Assembly: GCF_001708445.1 (NCBI RefSeq)
Contig: NZ_CP015637.1
Location: 5,891,001 to 5,955,000 of the forward strand
Direction of reading: 5' to 3'
DNA: 64,000 nucleotides
Source: Pseudomonas fluorescens
Lineage (GTDB): Bacteria; Pseudomonadota; Gammaproteobacteria; Pseudomonadales; Pseudomonadaceae
The notes under the pieces were generated by a model that did not search any database, was not told the DNA's origin, and saw nothing but the letters and a program-made list of their open reading frames with translations. Position 1 is the stretch's first letter, and every line of letters begins with the position of its first letter. The position numbers were made by a program, and so were the translations under genes. Positions 44,835-55,123 of this stretch are shown one piece after another.

Positions 44835-45105
44835 CACGGTCTGTTTTTATTAAGTGAGGCTACGAAGAGTCTTGTAACTAAAAAGACAATTGAATCGCTA
44901 TTCGCAAATAATCACTTCACGAATTTCTGAACTGATTGCCTGAAGCCTGCTGACACAAGGCCTGTATGACGCATCAGTTTTTTATTCCCAAGTGATATAG
45001 AGACATTTCCTACAACTAACTACGCTGAGCATCTCAGCCGTCGTATTCGCCCTTCGCATTGAAGCAGTAGGTGGACGTCCTCATTTCATGCCAAGGATGA
45101 TGACC

Positions 45106-46923
45106 ATGTCTGCTATTCCCTCTCGCAGTAAAGGTGCAGCGCGCTTGCTTGCCAACGATGTCACTGCACTGATTCCAGACTTTCCTTTTCATTACGCCCG
45201 GTTTCTTGAGACGGCCGCCAGTCAGGGCACGCCGTTGGCGCGGGTATCCCACCTGGCGTATGGCAGCCAGGTATTGATCGTCGGGGGCGGGGTCGCCGGC
45301 CTGGTGACGGCCTATGAAGTCATGCGCATGGGGTTGCACCCGGTGGTGGTAGAGGCCAGTGACCGCATCGGTGGGCGACTGTATTCCCATGTGGCAGGTA
45401 ATCCGCAAGATCCGGATAACAGCGTCATCTGCGAGCTGGGCGCCATGCGCTTTCCTGTTTCAGGCAAGGCGTTGATGCACTATTTCAACAAAGTTGGCAT
45501 GACGGCCCGTTCGACCGATTTTCCCAATCCGGGGTCGGCGTTTACCCCCAGTACGGTCGTCGACTATCAGCAGCAACAGGTCTATTACGAACGCGATAAC
45601 CTGCCGCCTGATTACGCTGAGATCGAGGATAAGTTATTCAACGTGTTTCTTGAGCAGAACCCGATCAAGTTCACTGAGATGGAAACGGCAATGTCCGAGG
45701 GCAGCCTGGATCAAGCCAAGATCAAAGCCCTGTGGAACGCGATCCTTGATGCGGGTTGGGACAACCTCAGTTTTTTTGCTGCGATGGTCGAGCAGGCGGG
45801 TTGGAGCCGCGAAGATATCGATCTGTTCGGCCAGATCGGCTTCGGCACAGGCGGTTGGAACACCGATTACCCGAACTGCTTCCTGGAGGTGTTACGGGTG
45901 CTGTATACCGGGCTGGATACCAACCACAAGCTGATGTACGACGGCTCCAGTGAGCTGCCAAACCGACTTTGGACGCGTGCCCCGGAGACTTTTGGCGACG
46001 CTATGGTTCATTGGCCTGCGGGTACCACCGTCCGAGGCCTGACCACCCAGGTCATCGCTCAGCCTTTGAAGCAGGAAGTGCGGCAGATCCTGCGGCGGCC
46101 GGATGGCAAATTCGACGTGTGGGTGTTTGATCATCATCTGGCAGGCGAGCGCCAATACACCTTTCCTGCCGTGGTCTACACCCCTCAAAAGCGGATCCTC
46201 GATAAATTCCGTTATATGGACGGCGCTGCCCGCTTCAATCAGATGAATGACCTGTTATCCCCCAAGGAATGGGAAGCGGTGATGTACACCCATTACATGC
46301 AGTCGGCAAAAATCTTCGCGCAAACCAAACGACCGTTCTGGACCGACGTGGGCGTGGATTTGCAGCACAAGATGAGCGTGACGTTGTCGGACCGAATCAC
46401 CCGTGGCACCTACCTGCTGGACTATGGCCGCAGCGAAGGGCCTCACAGAGGCAGTGGCATGTTTTTGTCTTACACCTGGAATGACGACAGCCTCAAATTC
46501 CTGGGTGATCGCAGTGCGCCGCTGCCGTCTCATGTGCAGTTATGCACAAGCTTGCTGGATAGCGTGTACGCCCCTCATCAGTTGAACCTGGCGGCTGAGT
46601 TCGGCATGACCAATCCCTTTGTCGAGATCAACTGGGAAGAGCAGCCGTTTTTCCTGTGCGCGTTCAAAATGAACCTGCCGGGACAATACGAGTACCAGCG
46701 CTTGCTGTTTTCCCAGTTCATGAACGGTGTGTCGAGTGGGCAACCCGATGGGTTCATTCTCGCCGGGGACGATGTTTCCTGGACGGGGGGCTGGGCGGAA
46801 GGGGCGGTAACGACGGCCTTGAACGCCGTAAATAAACTGGCGGTGCACTTCAACGGTGGGACCTTGCTCACCAACCGCGGCCCCATTGATGAATGGCAAG
46901 CGCTTCAGCCCAAAGCCTTGTGA
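45106..46923 (+). CDS. Flavin-dependent L-amino-acid 2-monooxygenase
   Basis: Likely oxidatively decarboxylates an L-amino acid to the matching amide. The 605-residue protein (AAGGA 8 bp before the ATG at 45106) has an FAD motif VLIVGGGVAGLVTAYEVM near residues 57-74 and closely follows DavB (lysine 2-monooxygenase), IaaM and Pao: ELGAMRFPVSGKALMHY, FGQIGFGTGGWNTDYPN, HYMQSAKIF, RITRGTYLLDYG, LAGDDVSWTGGWAEGAV. It is longer than DavB and IaaM (about 560) by an N-terminal stretch. Divergent from the transporter-amidase pair across a 271-bp AT-rich gap. Substrate (Lys, Trp, Phe or Arg) cannot be told. Confidence 0.85.
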   Translation: MSAIPSRSKGAARLLANDVTALIPDFPFHYARFLETAASQGTPLARVSHLAYGSQVLIVGGGVAGLVTAYEVMRMGLHPVVVEASDRIGGRLYSHVAGNPQDPDNSVICELGAMRFPVSGKALMHYFNKVGMTARSTDFPNPGSAFTPSTVVDYQQQQVYYERDNLPPDYAEIEDKLFNVFLEQNPIKFTEMETAMSEGSLDQAKIKALWNAILDAGWDNLSFFAAMVEQAGWSREDIDLFGQIGFGTGGWNTDYPNCFLEVLRVLYTGLDTNHKLMYDGSSELPNRLWTRAPETFGDAMVHWPAGTTVRGLTTQVIAQPLKQEVRQILRRPDGKFDVWVFDHHLAGERQYTFPAVVYTPQKRILDKFRYMDGAARFNQMNDLLSPKEWEAVMYTHYMQSAKIFAQTKRPFWTDVGVDLQHKMSVTLSDRITRGTYLLDYGRSEGPHRGSGMFLSYTWNDDSLKFLGDRSAPLPSHVQLCTSLLDSVYAPHQLNLAAEFGMTNPFVEINWEEQPFFLCAFKMNLPGQYEYQRLLFSQFMNGVSSGQPDGFILAGDDVSWTGGWAEGAVTTALNAVNKLAVHFNGGTLLTNRGPIDEWQALQPKAL

Positions 46924-47026
46924 GCATAGGTGTGTGAGTGAGGTGCGGGAGCGATAGGCGCGCAAGTGGCTCCAGTTGCGCGTCGCAGGTCATGAGGCTG
47001 CGACGCGGGCTTGCGCGGCCGTCGTT

Positions 47027-48067
47027 TCAGGCACCCATGACTTCGCGAATATCCGCCGCCAGTTCGCGCACGCGTTCTTCTTCGGTATCCCATGCACACA
47101 TGAATCGCGCGCCGCCTTTGCCGATAAAGGTGTAGAAGCGCCAGCCCTTGGCCGTCAACGCTGCAATCGCCGGTTCCGACAGTTGCAGGAACACGCCGTT
47201 GGCCTGCACCGGGAACATCAACTCCACGCCGGGAATATCCGCCACCAGGCTGCTGAGCAACTGCGCGCAGTGGTTGGCGTGGCGTGCGTGTTTGAGCCAG
47301 GCGTCGTTTTCCAGCAGGCCCACCCAGGGGGCGGAGAGGAAGCGCATCTTCGAGGCCAGTTGGCCGGCCTGTTTGCAGCGGTAGTCGAAGTCTTCGGCCA
47401 GCTTGTGGTTGAAGAACAGGATGGCTTCACCCACGGCCATGCCGTTCTTGGTGCCGCCGAAGCACAACACGTCCACCCCGGCTTTCCAGGTCAGGTCGGC
47501 GGGTGAGCAGCCGAGAAACGCGCAGGCGTTGGAAAAGCGCGCGCCGTCCATGTGCAGGTTCAGGCCGAGTTCCTTGCAGGTGGCGCTGATGGCGCGGATT
47601 TCTTCCGGGGTGTAGACGCTGCCGACTTCCGTCGCCTGGGTCAGGGTCACTACGCGCGGTTTGGGGTAATGGATGTCCTGGCGCTTGAGGGCGATCTCGC
47701 GGATCGATTCCGGGGTCAGCTTGCCGTTTTCAGTGCGGGCAGTGAGCAGTTTCGAGCCGTTGGAGAAAAACTCCGGTGCGCCGCACTCGTCGGTTTCGAC
47801 GTGGGCGGTTTCCGAGCAAATCACGCTATGGTAGCTCTGGCACAGCGAAGACAGCGCCAGGGAGTTGGCGGCGGTGCCGTTGAAGGCGAAGAACACTTCG
47901 CAGTCGGTTTCGAACAGGTTACGGAAACCGTCGGCGGCGCGGTGGGTCCATTCATCGTCGCCATAGGCGCGCTGGTGGCCGTGGTTGGCTTGTTCCATGG
48001 CGGCCCAGGCTTCCGGGCAGATGCCGGAATAGTTGTCGCTGGCGAATTGCTGGCTCTTGTCGGTCAT
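47027..48067 (-). CDS. ltaE: Low-specificity L-threonine aldolase
   Basis: PLP enzyme cleaving L-threonine or allo-threonine to glycine and acetaldehyde. The 346-residue fold-type I protein shows the PLP lysine Lys207 in CFGGTKNGM, His86-region ICSETAHVETDECGAPE and LNLHMDGARFSNA with the Asp that pairs with the cofactor. Length matches the family. At this site in P. aeruginosa (PA5413) a glycine-forming aldolase gene also lies between gbcAB and glyA, so it joins the glycine pool here. The 103 bp before it (46924-47026) hold a 9-bp hairpin at 46980-47006. Confidence 0.92.
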   Translation of the reverse strand: MTDKSQQFASDNYSGICPEAWAAMEQANHGHQRAYGDDEWTHRAADGFRNLFETDCEVFFAFNGTAANSLALSSLCQSYHSVICSETAHVETDECGAPEFFSNGSKLLTARTENGKLTPESIREIALKRQDIHYPKPRVVTLTQATEVGSVYTPEEIRAISATCKELGLNLHMDGARFSNACAFLGCSPADLTWKAGVDVLCFGGTKNGMAVGEAILFFNHKLAEDFDYRCKQAGQLASKMRFLSAPWVGLLENDAWLKHARHANHCAQLLSSLVADIPGVELMFPVQANGVFLQLSEPAIAALTAKGWRFYTFIGKGGARFMCAWDTEEERVRELAADIREVMGA

Positions 48068-48136
48068 GGCCCATTCCTGTGGTCGATGTTGGTGCGCACT
48101 TTAACCAAGATTGTCGGGCGTGCGCACGCACTGTAA

Positions 48137-48886
48137 ATGCAAAGTCACTGGGGAATTATGCACGGTACTGAAACGATGGCTGTCGGACGTGTCCGTGATG
48201 GCGCTTTGGATTTGCTCAAGTGGCTGGCGCTGCTGTGCATGGTGCTCGATCACCTGCGCTACGTCGGCCTGAGCCTGGATGGCCTGTATGTACCAGGGCG
48301 CCTGGCGTTCCCGTGGTTTTGCCTGGCGATTGCGGCGAATCTGCATCGGGTCAGGAACGCACCCGTGACCGGCCAGTGGCGCTACCTGGGTTGGTTGTTG
48401 CTGTTCAGTGTGATCAGCGAAGTGCCGTACCGGATGTTTATCGACGATGCCGATACGTTGAATGTGCTGCCGACCCTGGCCTTGGGGTTGCTGGTTGCCC
48501 GAGGATGGCAGCAGAAGGCGCTGGTTGATCGAGGATTGGCGCTGATCGCTGTCACGATAGCCGCGGTATTTTCGACGCAGTTAATGTTCGGTTTCTTTGG
48601 TGTATTGCTGCCACTGGCGATGCTGCTGGTGTTTCGCAGGCCTTGGTATTTCAGTCTGTTGCCGGGCCTGGTGTGCGTGGCCGCCAACCAATGGCAGATC
48701 CTGCTCGATAGCGGCACGCCGGTGGCGCTGATGGGGTTGGCGGCGTGCCTGATTGCGCCGTTGGCGGGATTGGTCCTGTTGCGACATGCCCGCAGCGCCT
48801 CGCCGCCAGCCATGCGCCGCTGGGCCTATTCCCTCTATCCCCTGCATTTCCTGCTGCTGCTACTCGTCCGCAAGATCATCGCCTGA
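48137..48886 (+). CDS. TraX-family membrane protein
   Basis: A 249-residue protein with about eight hydrophobic helices matching TraX, named for the acetylase of F-pilin but common on chromosomes. Family features are DLLKWLALLCMVLDHLRYV near residues 21-39, GRLAFPWFCLAIAANLHR and the end SLYPLHFLLLLLVRKII. Its function on chromosomes is not known. ATG starts at 48158 and 48176 are also possible. Divergent from ltaE by 69 bp. Confidence 0.85.
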   Translation: MQSHWGIMHGTETMAVGRVRDGALDLLKWLALLCMVLDHLRYVGLSLDGLYVPGRLAFPWFCLAIAANLHRVRNAPVTGQWRYLGWLLLFSVISEVPYRMFIDDADTLNVLPTLALGLLVARGWQQKALVDRGLALIAVTIAAVFSTQLMFGFFGVLLPLAMLLVFRRPWYFSLLPGLVCVAANQWQILLDSGTPVALMGLAACLIAPLAGLVLLRHARSASPPAMRRWAYSLYPLHFLLLLLVRKIIA

Positions 48887-48890
48887 CCTC

Positions 48891-48992
48891 CTGTAGGAGC
48901 GAGCTTGCTCGCGAAAAACGTCAACGATTATGCGGATTGCCTGAATGAATACCGCGCCCTCAGGTTTTTCGCGAGCAAGCTCGCTCCTACAG
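48891..48992. repeat. REPIN, GTAGGAGC class, upstream of glyA
   Basis: Inverted copies of CTGTAGGAGCGAGCTTGCTC with a spacer nearly identical to those at 27672 and 55764 (AAAAACGTCAACGAT and CCTGAATGAA). The next 150 bp hold the glyA promoter region; I saw no riboswitch. Confidence 0.9.
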
Positions 48993-49142
48993 GGGCCAGG
49001 GTCATTTGCAGGCAATGTCGTAAACGCACCTTTGCGTGGCGTCCGTAGGCATTTGACCTGCCTGCGCCAGCCCTACCATCGCATCAAAGGGCTATGCCAC
49101 CGTGCACGGGCCTCAACAATACGAAAGGCTGGGAGAGACGCG

Positions 49143-50396
49143 ATGTTCAGCAAGAAAGACCAGATCCAGGGTTATGACGATGCACTGCTGGCGGCGATGA
49201 ATGCCGAGGAGCAACGTCAGGAAGATCATATCGAGCTGATCGCGTCGGAGAACTACACCAGCAAGCGCGTCATGGAAGCCCAGGGCAGCGGCCTCACCAA
49301 CAAATACGCCGAAGGCTACCCAGGCAAGCGCTACTACGGTGGTTGCGAGCACGTGGACAAGGTCGAGGCCCTGGCCATCGAGCGCGCCAAGCAGCTGTTC
49401 GGCGCCGATTACGCCAACGTACAGCCGCACTCCGGCTCCTCCGCCAACAGTGCGGTTTACCTGGCGCTGCTGAACGCCGGCGACACCATCCTCGGCATGA
49501 GCCTGGCCCACGGCGGCCACCTGACCCACGGCGCCAAAGTGTCGTCCTCGGGCAAGCTGTACAACGCCGTGCAGTACGGCATCAACACCGACACCGGCCT
49601 GATCGACTACGACGAAGTCGAGCGCCTGGCCGTAGAACACAAACCGAAGATGGTAGTGGCCGGTTTCTCCGCCTACTCCAAGACCCTGGATTTCCCACGT
49701 TTTCGCGCGATCGCCGACAAGGTCGGGGCGCTGCTGTTCGTCGACATGGCCCACGTTGCTGGCCTGGTCGCCGCTGGCCTGTACCCGAACCCGCTGCCGT
49801 ACGCCGATGTGGTCACCACCACCACCCACAAGACCCTGCGCGGTCCCCGTGGCGGTTTGATCCTGGCCAAGGCCAACGAAGAAATCGAGAAGAAACTCAA
49901 CGCTGCCGTATTCCCCGGCGCCCAGGGCGGCCCGCTGATGCATGTGATCGCCGGCAAGGCGGTGTGCTTCAAGGAAGCCCAGGAGCCAGGCTTCAAGGCC
50001 TACCAGCAACAAGTGATCGACAATGCCCAGGCCATGGCCAGCGTGTTTATCAAACGCGGCTACGATGTAGTGTCCGGCGGCACCGATAACCACCTGTTCC
50101 TGGTCAGCCTGATCCGTCAGGGCCTCACCGGCAAAGAGGCGGACGCCGCCCTTGGTCGCGCCCACATCACCGTCAACAAGAACGCCGTACCGAACGACCC
50201 GCAGTCGCCGTTCGTGACCTCGGGCCTGCGCATCGGCACCCCGGCGGTGACCACGCGCGGTTTCAAAGTGCCGCAGTGCATCGAGCTGGCCGGCTGGATC
50301 TGCGACATCCTCGACAACCTCGGCGATGCCGACGTCGAGGCCAACGTGGCCAAGCACGTGTCTGCCCTGTGCGCTGATTTCCCGGTTTATCGCTGA
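49143..50396 (+). CDS. glyA: Serine hydroxymethyltransferase
   Basis: Interconverts glycine and serine with 5,10-methylene-THF, turning sarcosine-derived glycine into serine. From the ATG at 49143 (GGGAGAG upstream) it has 417 residues, exactly the usual GlyA length. The PLP lysine is Lys230 in [14 protein letters not shown]; other hallmarks are [28 protein letters not shown] and [15 protein letters not shown]. It leads the soxBDAG operon, 22 bp before soxB, so it is the betaine-linked copy (glyA1 in P. aeruginosa). Confidence 0.96.
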   Translation: MFSKKDQIQGYDDALLAAMNAEEQRQEDHIELIASENYTSKRVMEAQGSGLTNKYAEGYPGKRYYGGCEHVDKVEALAIERAKQLFGADYANVQPHSGSSANSAVYLALLNAGDTILGMSLAHGGHLTHGAKVSSSGKLYNAVQYGINTDTGLIDYDEVERLAVEHKPKMVVAGFSAYSKTLDFPRFRAIADKVGALLFVDMAHVAGLVAAGLYPNPLPYADVVTTTTHKTLRGPRGGLILAKANEEIEKKLNAAVFPGAQGGPLMHVIAGKAVCFKEAQEPGFKAYQQQVIDNAQAMASVFIKRGYDVVSGGTDNHLFLVSLIRQGLTGKEADAALGRAHITVNKNAVPNDPQSPFVTSGLRIGTPAVTTRGFKVPQCIELAGWICDILDNLGDADVEANVAKHVSALCADFPVYR

Positions 50397-50418
50397 GCGC
50401 GGTTTTGGAGTAATGACT

Positions 50419-51669
50419 ATGCAACGCTACTCGGGCTTCGGCCTCTTCAAGCACTCACTCAGCCATCACGAAAACTGGCAGAAGATGTGGCGCACGCCGA
50501 CCCCTAAAAAGGTCTACGACGTGGTCATCGTCGGCGGCGGCGGGCATGGTCTGGCAACCGCCTACTACCTGGCCAAAGAGCACGGCATCACCAACGTGGC
50601 CGTGGTCGAGAAAGGCTGGCTGGGCGGCGGTAACACCGCGCGCAACACCACCATCGTGCGCTCCAACTACCTGTGGGACGAGTCGGCGCACCTGTACGAA
50701 CACGCGATGAAACTGTGGGAAGGCCTGTCCCAAGACCTGAACTACAACGTGATGTTCTCCCAGCGTGGCGTCTACAACCTGTGCCACACCCTGCAGGACA
50801 TCCGTGATTCCGAACGTCGCGTCAGCGCCAACCGCCTTAACGGCGTGGATGGCGAGTTGCTGAATGCCAAGCAAGTGGCCGACGAGATTCCGTACCTGGA
50901 TTGCTCGAAAAACACGCGCTACCCGGTACTCGGCGCCACCGTGCAACGTCGCGGCGGCGTGGCCCGTCACGATGCCGTGGCCTGGGGCTTTGCCCGTGCG
51001 GCCGACGCCCTCGGCGTGGACTTGATCCAGCAGACCGAAGTGATCGGCTTCCGCAAGGAAAACGGCGTGTGCATCGGCGTGGAAACCAACAAGGGTTTTA
51101 TCGGCGCCAAGCGCGTCGGTGTGGTCACCGCGGGTAACTCCGGGCACATGGCGTCCCTCGCCGGCTTCCGTTTGCCGATCGAATCCCACCCGCTGCAAGC
51201 GTTGGTGTCGGAGCCGATCAAGCCGATTATCGACAGCGTGATCATGTCCAACGCCGTGCACGGTTACATCAGCCAGTCCGACAAGGGCGACCTGGTGATC
51301 GGCGCCGGTATCGACGGTTACAACGGCTATGGCCAGCGCGGCTCGTACCCGGTGATCGAACACACCATCCAGGCCATCGTCGAGATGTTCCCCGTGCTGT
51401 CGCGGGTGCGCATGAACCGCCAGTGGGGCGGTATCGTCGACACCACCCCGGATGCCTGCCCGATCATCTCCAAGACCCCGGTGCCGAACATGTTCTTCAA
51501 CTGCGGTTGGGGTACCGGTGGCTTCAAGGCCACCCCAGGCTCAGGCAACGTGTTTGCCGCCAGCCTGGCCAAAGGTGAGATGCACCCATTGGCTGCACCT
51601 TTCTCCATCGACCGTTTCCACAACGGTGCATTGATCGACGAACACGGCGCTGCGGCCGTCGCCCACTAA
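50419..51669 (+). CDS. soxB: Sarcosine oxidase beta subunit
   Basis: Catalytic subunit of heterotetrameric sarcosine oxidase (sarcosine to glycine). Start ATG at 50419, 8 bp after GGAG; 416 residues. It has the FAD motif [18 protein letters not shown] (about 35-52), the segment [22 protein letters not shown] and [11 protein letters not shown], whose His184 is in the region carrying the covalently bound FMN in studied enzymes. C-terminal [16 protein letters not shown] is typical. Followed by soxD after 15 bp. Confidence 0.96.
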   Translation: MQRYSGFGLFKHSLSHHENWQKMWRTPTPKKVYDVVIVGGGGHGLATAYYLAKEHGITNVAVVEKGWLGGGNTARNTTIVRSNYLWDESAHLYEHAMKLWEGLSQDLNYNVMFSQRGVYNLCHTLQDIRDSERRVSANRLNGVDGELLNAKQVADEIPYLDCSKNTRYPVLGATVQRRGGVARHDAVAWGFARAADALGVDLIQQTEVIGFRKENGVCIGVETNKGFIGAKRVGVVTAGNSGHMASLAGFRLPIESHPLQALVSEPIKPIIDSVIMSNAVHGYISQSDKGDLVIGAGIDGYNGYGQRGSYPVIEHTIQAIVEMFPVLSRVRMNRQWGGIVDTTPDACPIISKTPVPNMFFNCGWGTGGFKATPGSGNVFAASLAKGEMHPLAAPFSIDRFHNGALIDEHGAAAVAH

Positions 51670-51684
51670 CAGGAGAAATTCCCT

Positions 51685-51987
51685 ATGTTGCATATCTTCT
51701 GTCCTCACTGTGGCGAACTGCGCTCCGAAGAGGAATTCCACGCGTCCGGCCAAGCGCACATCCCGCGCCCGCTGGACCCGAACGCCTGCACCGATGAAGA
51801 GTGGGGCGACTACATGTTCTTCCGCGATAACCCGCGTGGGTTGCACCACGAACTGTGGATTCACGCCGCCGGTTGCCGCCAGTATTTCAACGCGACCCGC
51901 GACACCGTGACCTACGAAATTCTTGAAACCTACAAGATTGGCAGCAAGCCGCAATTCACCGCCAAGGCTTCTGGAGAGAAGGTATGA
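51685..51987 (+). CDS. soxD: Sarcosine oxidase delta subunit
   Basis: Small zinc-binding subunit of heterotetrameric sarcosine oxidase, 100 residues, with Cys6, Cys9 (IFCPHCGELRSE) and HHELWIHAAGC providing the zinc ligands, and GDYMFFRDNPRGLHHELW typical of the family. Its stop overlaps the soxA start (ATGA), so the two are translationally coupled. Length is as expected. Confidence 0.95.
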   Translation: MLHIFCPHCGELRSEEEFHASGQAHIPRPLDPNACTDEEWGDYMFFRDNPRGLHHELWIHAAGCRQYFNATRDTVTYEILETYKIGSKPQFTAKASGEKV

Positions 51988-54900
51988 GCCAGATCAATCG
52001 CCTGTCCAACGGTGGCCGGATCGACCGTAACAAAGTCCTGACCTTCAGCTTCAACGGCCAGAGCTACAAAGGCTTCGAAGGTGACACCCTGGCCGCTGCA
52101 TTGCTGGCCAACGGCGTCGACATCATCGGCCGCAGCTTCAAGTATTCGCGCCCACGCGGCATCTTTGCCGCCGGCGCCGAAGAGCCGAACGCGGTGCTGC
52201 AGATCGGTGCCACCGAAGCCACCCAGATTCCCAACGTGCGTGCTACGCAACAGGCGCTGTACCAGGGGTTGGTTGCCACCAGCACCAACGGCTGGCCGAG
52301 CGTGAACAACGACATGATGGGCATTCTTGGCAAGGTCGGCGGCAAGCTGATGCCGCCGGGTTTCTACTACAAAACCTTCATGTACCCGCAATCGTTCTGG
52401 ATGACCTACGAGAAGTACATCCGCAAGGCTGCCGGCCTTGGCCGCTCGCCGACCGAGAACGATCCGGACACCTACGACAACTTCAACCGTCATTGCGACG
52501 TGCTGGTGGTCGGCGCCGGCCCTGCTGGCCTGGCGGCTGCACTGGCCGCCGCGCGCAGCGGTGCCCGCGTGATCATCGCCGATGAGCAGGAAGAGTTCGG
52601 CGGTTCCTTGCTCGACTCCCGCGAAAGCCTCGACGGCAAGCCCGCCACGGAATGGGTCGCCAGCGTTATCGCCGAACTGAAAGCCCTGCCGGACGTGGTG
52701 CTGCTGCCCCGCGCCACCGTCAACGGTTACCACGACCATAACTTCCTGACCATTCACGAGCGCCTGACCGACCATCTCGGTGACCGTGCACCGATTGGCC
52801 AGGTGCGCCAGCGCATCCACCGTGTGCGTGCCAAGCGTGTGGTCCTGGCGACCGGTGCGTGTGAGCGTCCGCTGGTGTACGGCAACAACGATGTACCGGG
52901 CAATATGCTCGCCGGCGCGGTCTCCACCTACGTGCGCCGCTACGGCGTGGCACCGGGCAAGAAACTGGTGCTGTCGACCAACAACGATCACGCCTACCGC
53001 GTTGCCCTGGACTGGTTTGACGCTGGCCTGCAGGTGGTCGCCGTGGCCGATGCCCGTCACAACCCACGTGGCGCGCTGGTGGAAGAAGCGCGCGCCAAAG
53101 GCATTCGTATCCTCACTGGCAGCGCCGTGATCGAGGCCCGTGGCAGTAAGCACGTCACCGCCGCTCGCGTGGCTGCCATCGATGTGAAAGCCCACAAAGT
53201 CACCAGCCCCGGCGAGTGGCTGGACTGCGACCTGGTGGCCAGCTCCGGCGGCTACAGCCCGGTGGTCCACTTGGCCTCGCACCTGGGCGGCAAACCGACC
53301 TGGCGTGAAGACATCCTCGGTTTTGTACCGGGCGAAGCCCCGCAGAAACGCGTGTGCGTCGGTGGCATCAATGGCGTCTACGGCCTTGGCGATTCCCTGG
53401 CGGACGGTTTTGAAGGCGGCGTGCGCGCGGCCAGCGAAGCCGGCTTTACCCCGGTGGAAGGCACGTTGCCCAAAGCCTTGAGCCGTCTTGAAGAGCCGAC
53501 CCTGGCGCTGTTCCAAGTGCCTCACGAGAAAGCTACCGCACGGGCGCCGAAGCAATTTGTCGACCTGCAAAACGACGTCACCGCCGCCGCCATCGAGCTT
53601 GCTACCCGCGAGGGTTTCGAGTCGGTCGAGCACGTCAAGCGCTACACCGCGCTGGGTTTCGGCACCGACCAGGGCAAGCTGGGTAACGTCAACGGCCTGG
53701 CGATTGCCGCGCGCTCGCTGAACGTGACCATCCCGCAGATGGGCACCACCATGTTCCGTCCCAACTACACGCCGGTGACCTTCGGCGCGGTAGCGGGCCG
53801 TCACTGTGGGCATATCTTCGAGCCGGTGCGCTACACCGCGCTGCACGCCTGGCACGTTAAAAACGGCGCCGAATTTGAAGATGTCGGCCAGTGGAAACGC
53901 CCATGGTACTTCCCACGCAATGGCGAAGACCTGCACGCCGCCGTGAAACGTGAATGCCTGGCCGTGCGCGACAGCGTCGGCCTGCTGGATGCCTCCACCC
54001 TCGGCAAAATCGACATCCAGGGCCCGGATGCGCGTGAGTTCCTCAACCGCATCTACAGCAACGCCTGGACCAAGCTCGACGTGGGCAAGGCGCGCTATGG
54101 CCTGATGTGCAAGGAAGACGGCATGGTCTTCGATGACGGCGTCACCGCCTGCCTTGCCGACAACCACTTCCTGATGACCACCACCACCGGCGGCGCGGCT
54201 CGCGTACTCCAGTGGCTGGAAATCTACCAGCAGACCGAATGGCCGGACCTGAAGGTGTACTTCACCTCGGTCACCGACCACTGGGCGACCATGACCCTGT
54301 CCGGTCCCAACAGCCGCAAGCTGTTGGCGGAAGTCACCGACATCGACCTGGACAAGGACGGCTTCCCGTTCATGACCTGGAAGGAAGGCTTGGTTGGCGG
54401 TGTGCCGGCGCGGGTGTTCCGTATCTCGTTTACCGGTGAGTTGTCGTACGAAGTCAACGTGCAGGCCGACTACGCCATGGGCGTGCTGGAGCAAATCGTC
54501 GAGGCGGGCAAAAAGTACAACCTGACCCCGTACGGCACCGAAACCATGCACGTACTGCGTGCCGAGAAAGGTTTCATCATCGTTGGCCAGGACACTGACG
54601 GCTCGATGACCCCGGACGACCTGAACATGGGCTGGTGCGTAGGCCGCACCAAACCGTTCTCGTGGATCGGCTGGCGCGGCATGAACCGTGAAGACTGCGT
54701 GCGCGAAGAGCGTAAGCAACTGGTGGGCTTGAAGCCGGTCGATCCAAAAGTGTGGCTGCCGGAAGGCGCGCAGTTGGTGTTCGATCCGAAGCAGGCGATT
54801 CCGATGAAGATGGTTGGCCACGTCACCTCCAGCTATGCGCATAACTCCCTGGGTTATTCGTTTGCGATGGCGGTGGTCAAGGGCGGCTTGAAGCGTATCG

Positions 54901-55001
54901 GTGAGCGGGTGTTCTCGCCGCAAGCGGATGGCAGTGTGATCGAGGCGGAGATCGTGTCTTCGGTGTTCTTTGACCCGAAAGGCGAGCGGCAGAACATCTG
55001 A
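51984..55001 (+). CDS. soxA: Sarcosine oxidase alpha subunit
   Basis: Large subunit of heterotetrameric sarcosine oxidase, 1005 residues. Order of parts: an N-terminal 2Fe-2S-ferredoxin-like (Fer2_4) domain (FNGQSYKGFEGDTLAAALLANGV), an NAD(H)-binding domain with VLVVGAGPAGLAAALAAAR near 172-190, and a C-terminal GcvT/aminomethyltransferase-like THF-binding domain from about 600 to 1000 (ALHAWHVKNGAEFEDVGQWKRP, LRAEKGFIIVGQDTDGSMTPDDL). THF captures the sarcosine methyl as methylene-THF. Complete. Confidence 0.96.
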   Translation: MSQINRLSNGGRIDRNKVLTFSFNGQSYKGFEGDTLAAALLANGVDIIGRSFKYSRPRGIFAAGAEEPNAVLQIGATEATQIPNVRATQQALYQGLVATSTNGWPSVNNDMMGILGKVGGKLMPPGFYYKTFMYPQSFWMTYEKYIRKAAGLGRSPTENDPDTYDNFNRHCDVLVVGAGPAGLAAALAAARSGARVIIADEQEEFGGSLLDSRESLDGKPATEWVASVIAELKALPDVVLLPRATVNGYHDHNFLTIHERLTDHLGDRAPIGQVRQRIHRVRAKRVVLATGACERPLVYGNNDVPGNMLAGAVSTYVRRYGVAPGKKLVLSTNNDHAYRVALDWFDAGLQVVAVADARHNPRGALVEEARAKGIRILTGSAVIEARGSKHVTAARVAAIDVKAHKVTSPGEWLDCDLVASSGGYSPVVHLASHLGGKPTWREDILGFVPGEAPQKRVCVGGINGVYGLGDSLADGFEGGVRAASEAGFTPVEGTLPKALSRLEEPTLALFQVPHEKATARAPKQFVDLQNDVTAAAIELATREGFESVEHVKRYTALGFGTDQGKLGNVNGLAIAARSLNVTIPQMGTTMFRPNYTPVTFGAVAGRHCGHIFEPVRYTALHAWHVKNGAEFEDVGQWKRPWYFPRNGEDLHAAVKRECLAVRDSVGLLDASTLGKIDIQGPDAREFLNRIYSNAWTKLDVGKARYGLMCKEDGMVFDDGVTACLADNHFLMTTTTGGAARVLQWLEIYQQTEWPDLKVYFTSVTDHWATMTLSGPNSRKLLAEVTDIDLDKDGFPFMTWKEGLVGGVPARVFRISFTGELSYEVNVQADYAMGVLEQIVEAGKKYNLTPYGTETMHVLRAEKGFIIVGQDTDGSMTPDDLNMGWCVGRTKPFSWIGWRGMNREDCVREERKQLVGLKPVDPKVWLPEGAQLVFDPKQAIPMKMVGHVTSSYAHNSLGYSFAMAVVKGGLKRIGERVFSPQADGSVIEAEIVSSVFFDPKGERQNI

Positions 55002-55018
55002 TAGACCGGGTCGCCTGC

Positions 55019-55083
55019 ATCGCAGGCGAGCCCCCTCCCACAGGGAATGCATTCCAAATGTGGGAGGGGGCTTGCCCCCGATG
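55019..55083. repeat. REP pair between soxA and soxG
   Basis: A degenerate copy (GGCGAGCCCCCTCCCACAG) and a normal GTGGGAGG copy (55059-55083) facing outward, in the 122-bp gap inside the sox operon. Confidence 0.8.
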
Positions 55084-55123
55084 AGGCCAGAACAGTCACC
55101 ACAGAATTCAAAACAGGTGCTTT

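Noticed and set aside
45106..46923. Naming the monooxygenase iaaM or davB
   Set aside because: Both are in the same family and the sequence by eye resembles DavB most, but length and neighbours differ, so the substrate cannot be fixed.
46924..47026. The 9-bp hairpin at 46980-47006 as a terminator
   Set aside because: The stem is perfect but no T-run follows on either strand, so termination is unsupported.
48993..49142. A glycine riboswitch upstream of glyA
   Set aside because: I looked for the conserved GGAGA/GCCGAAGG-type glycine aptamer cores and saw no convincing tandem aptamer in the 150 bp.
51930..55052. A 1040-codon open frame antisense to soxA
   Set aside because: Shadow of soxA codon bias; soxA has complete domains and operon coupling, the antisense frame has neither.
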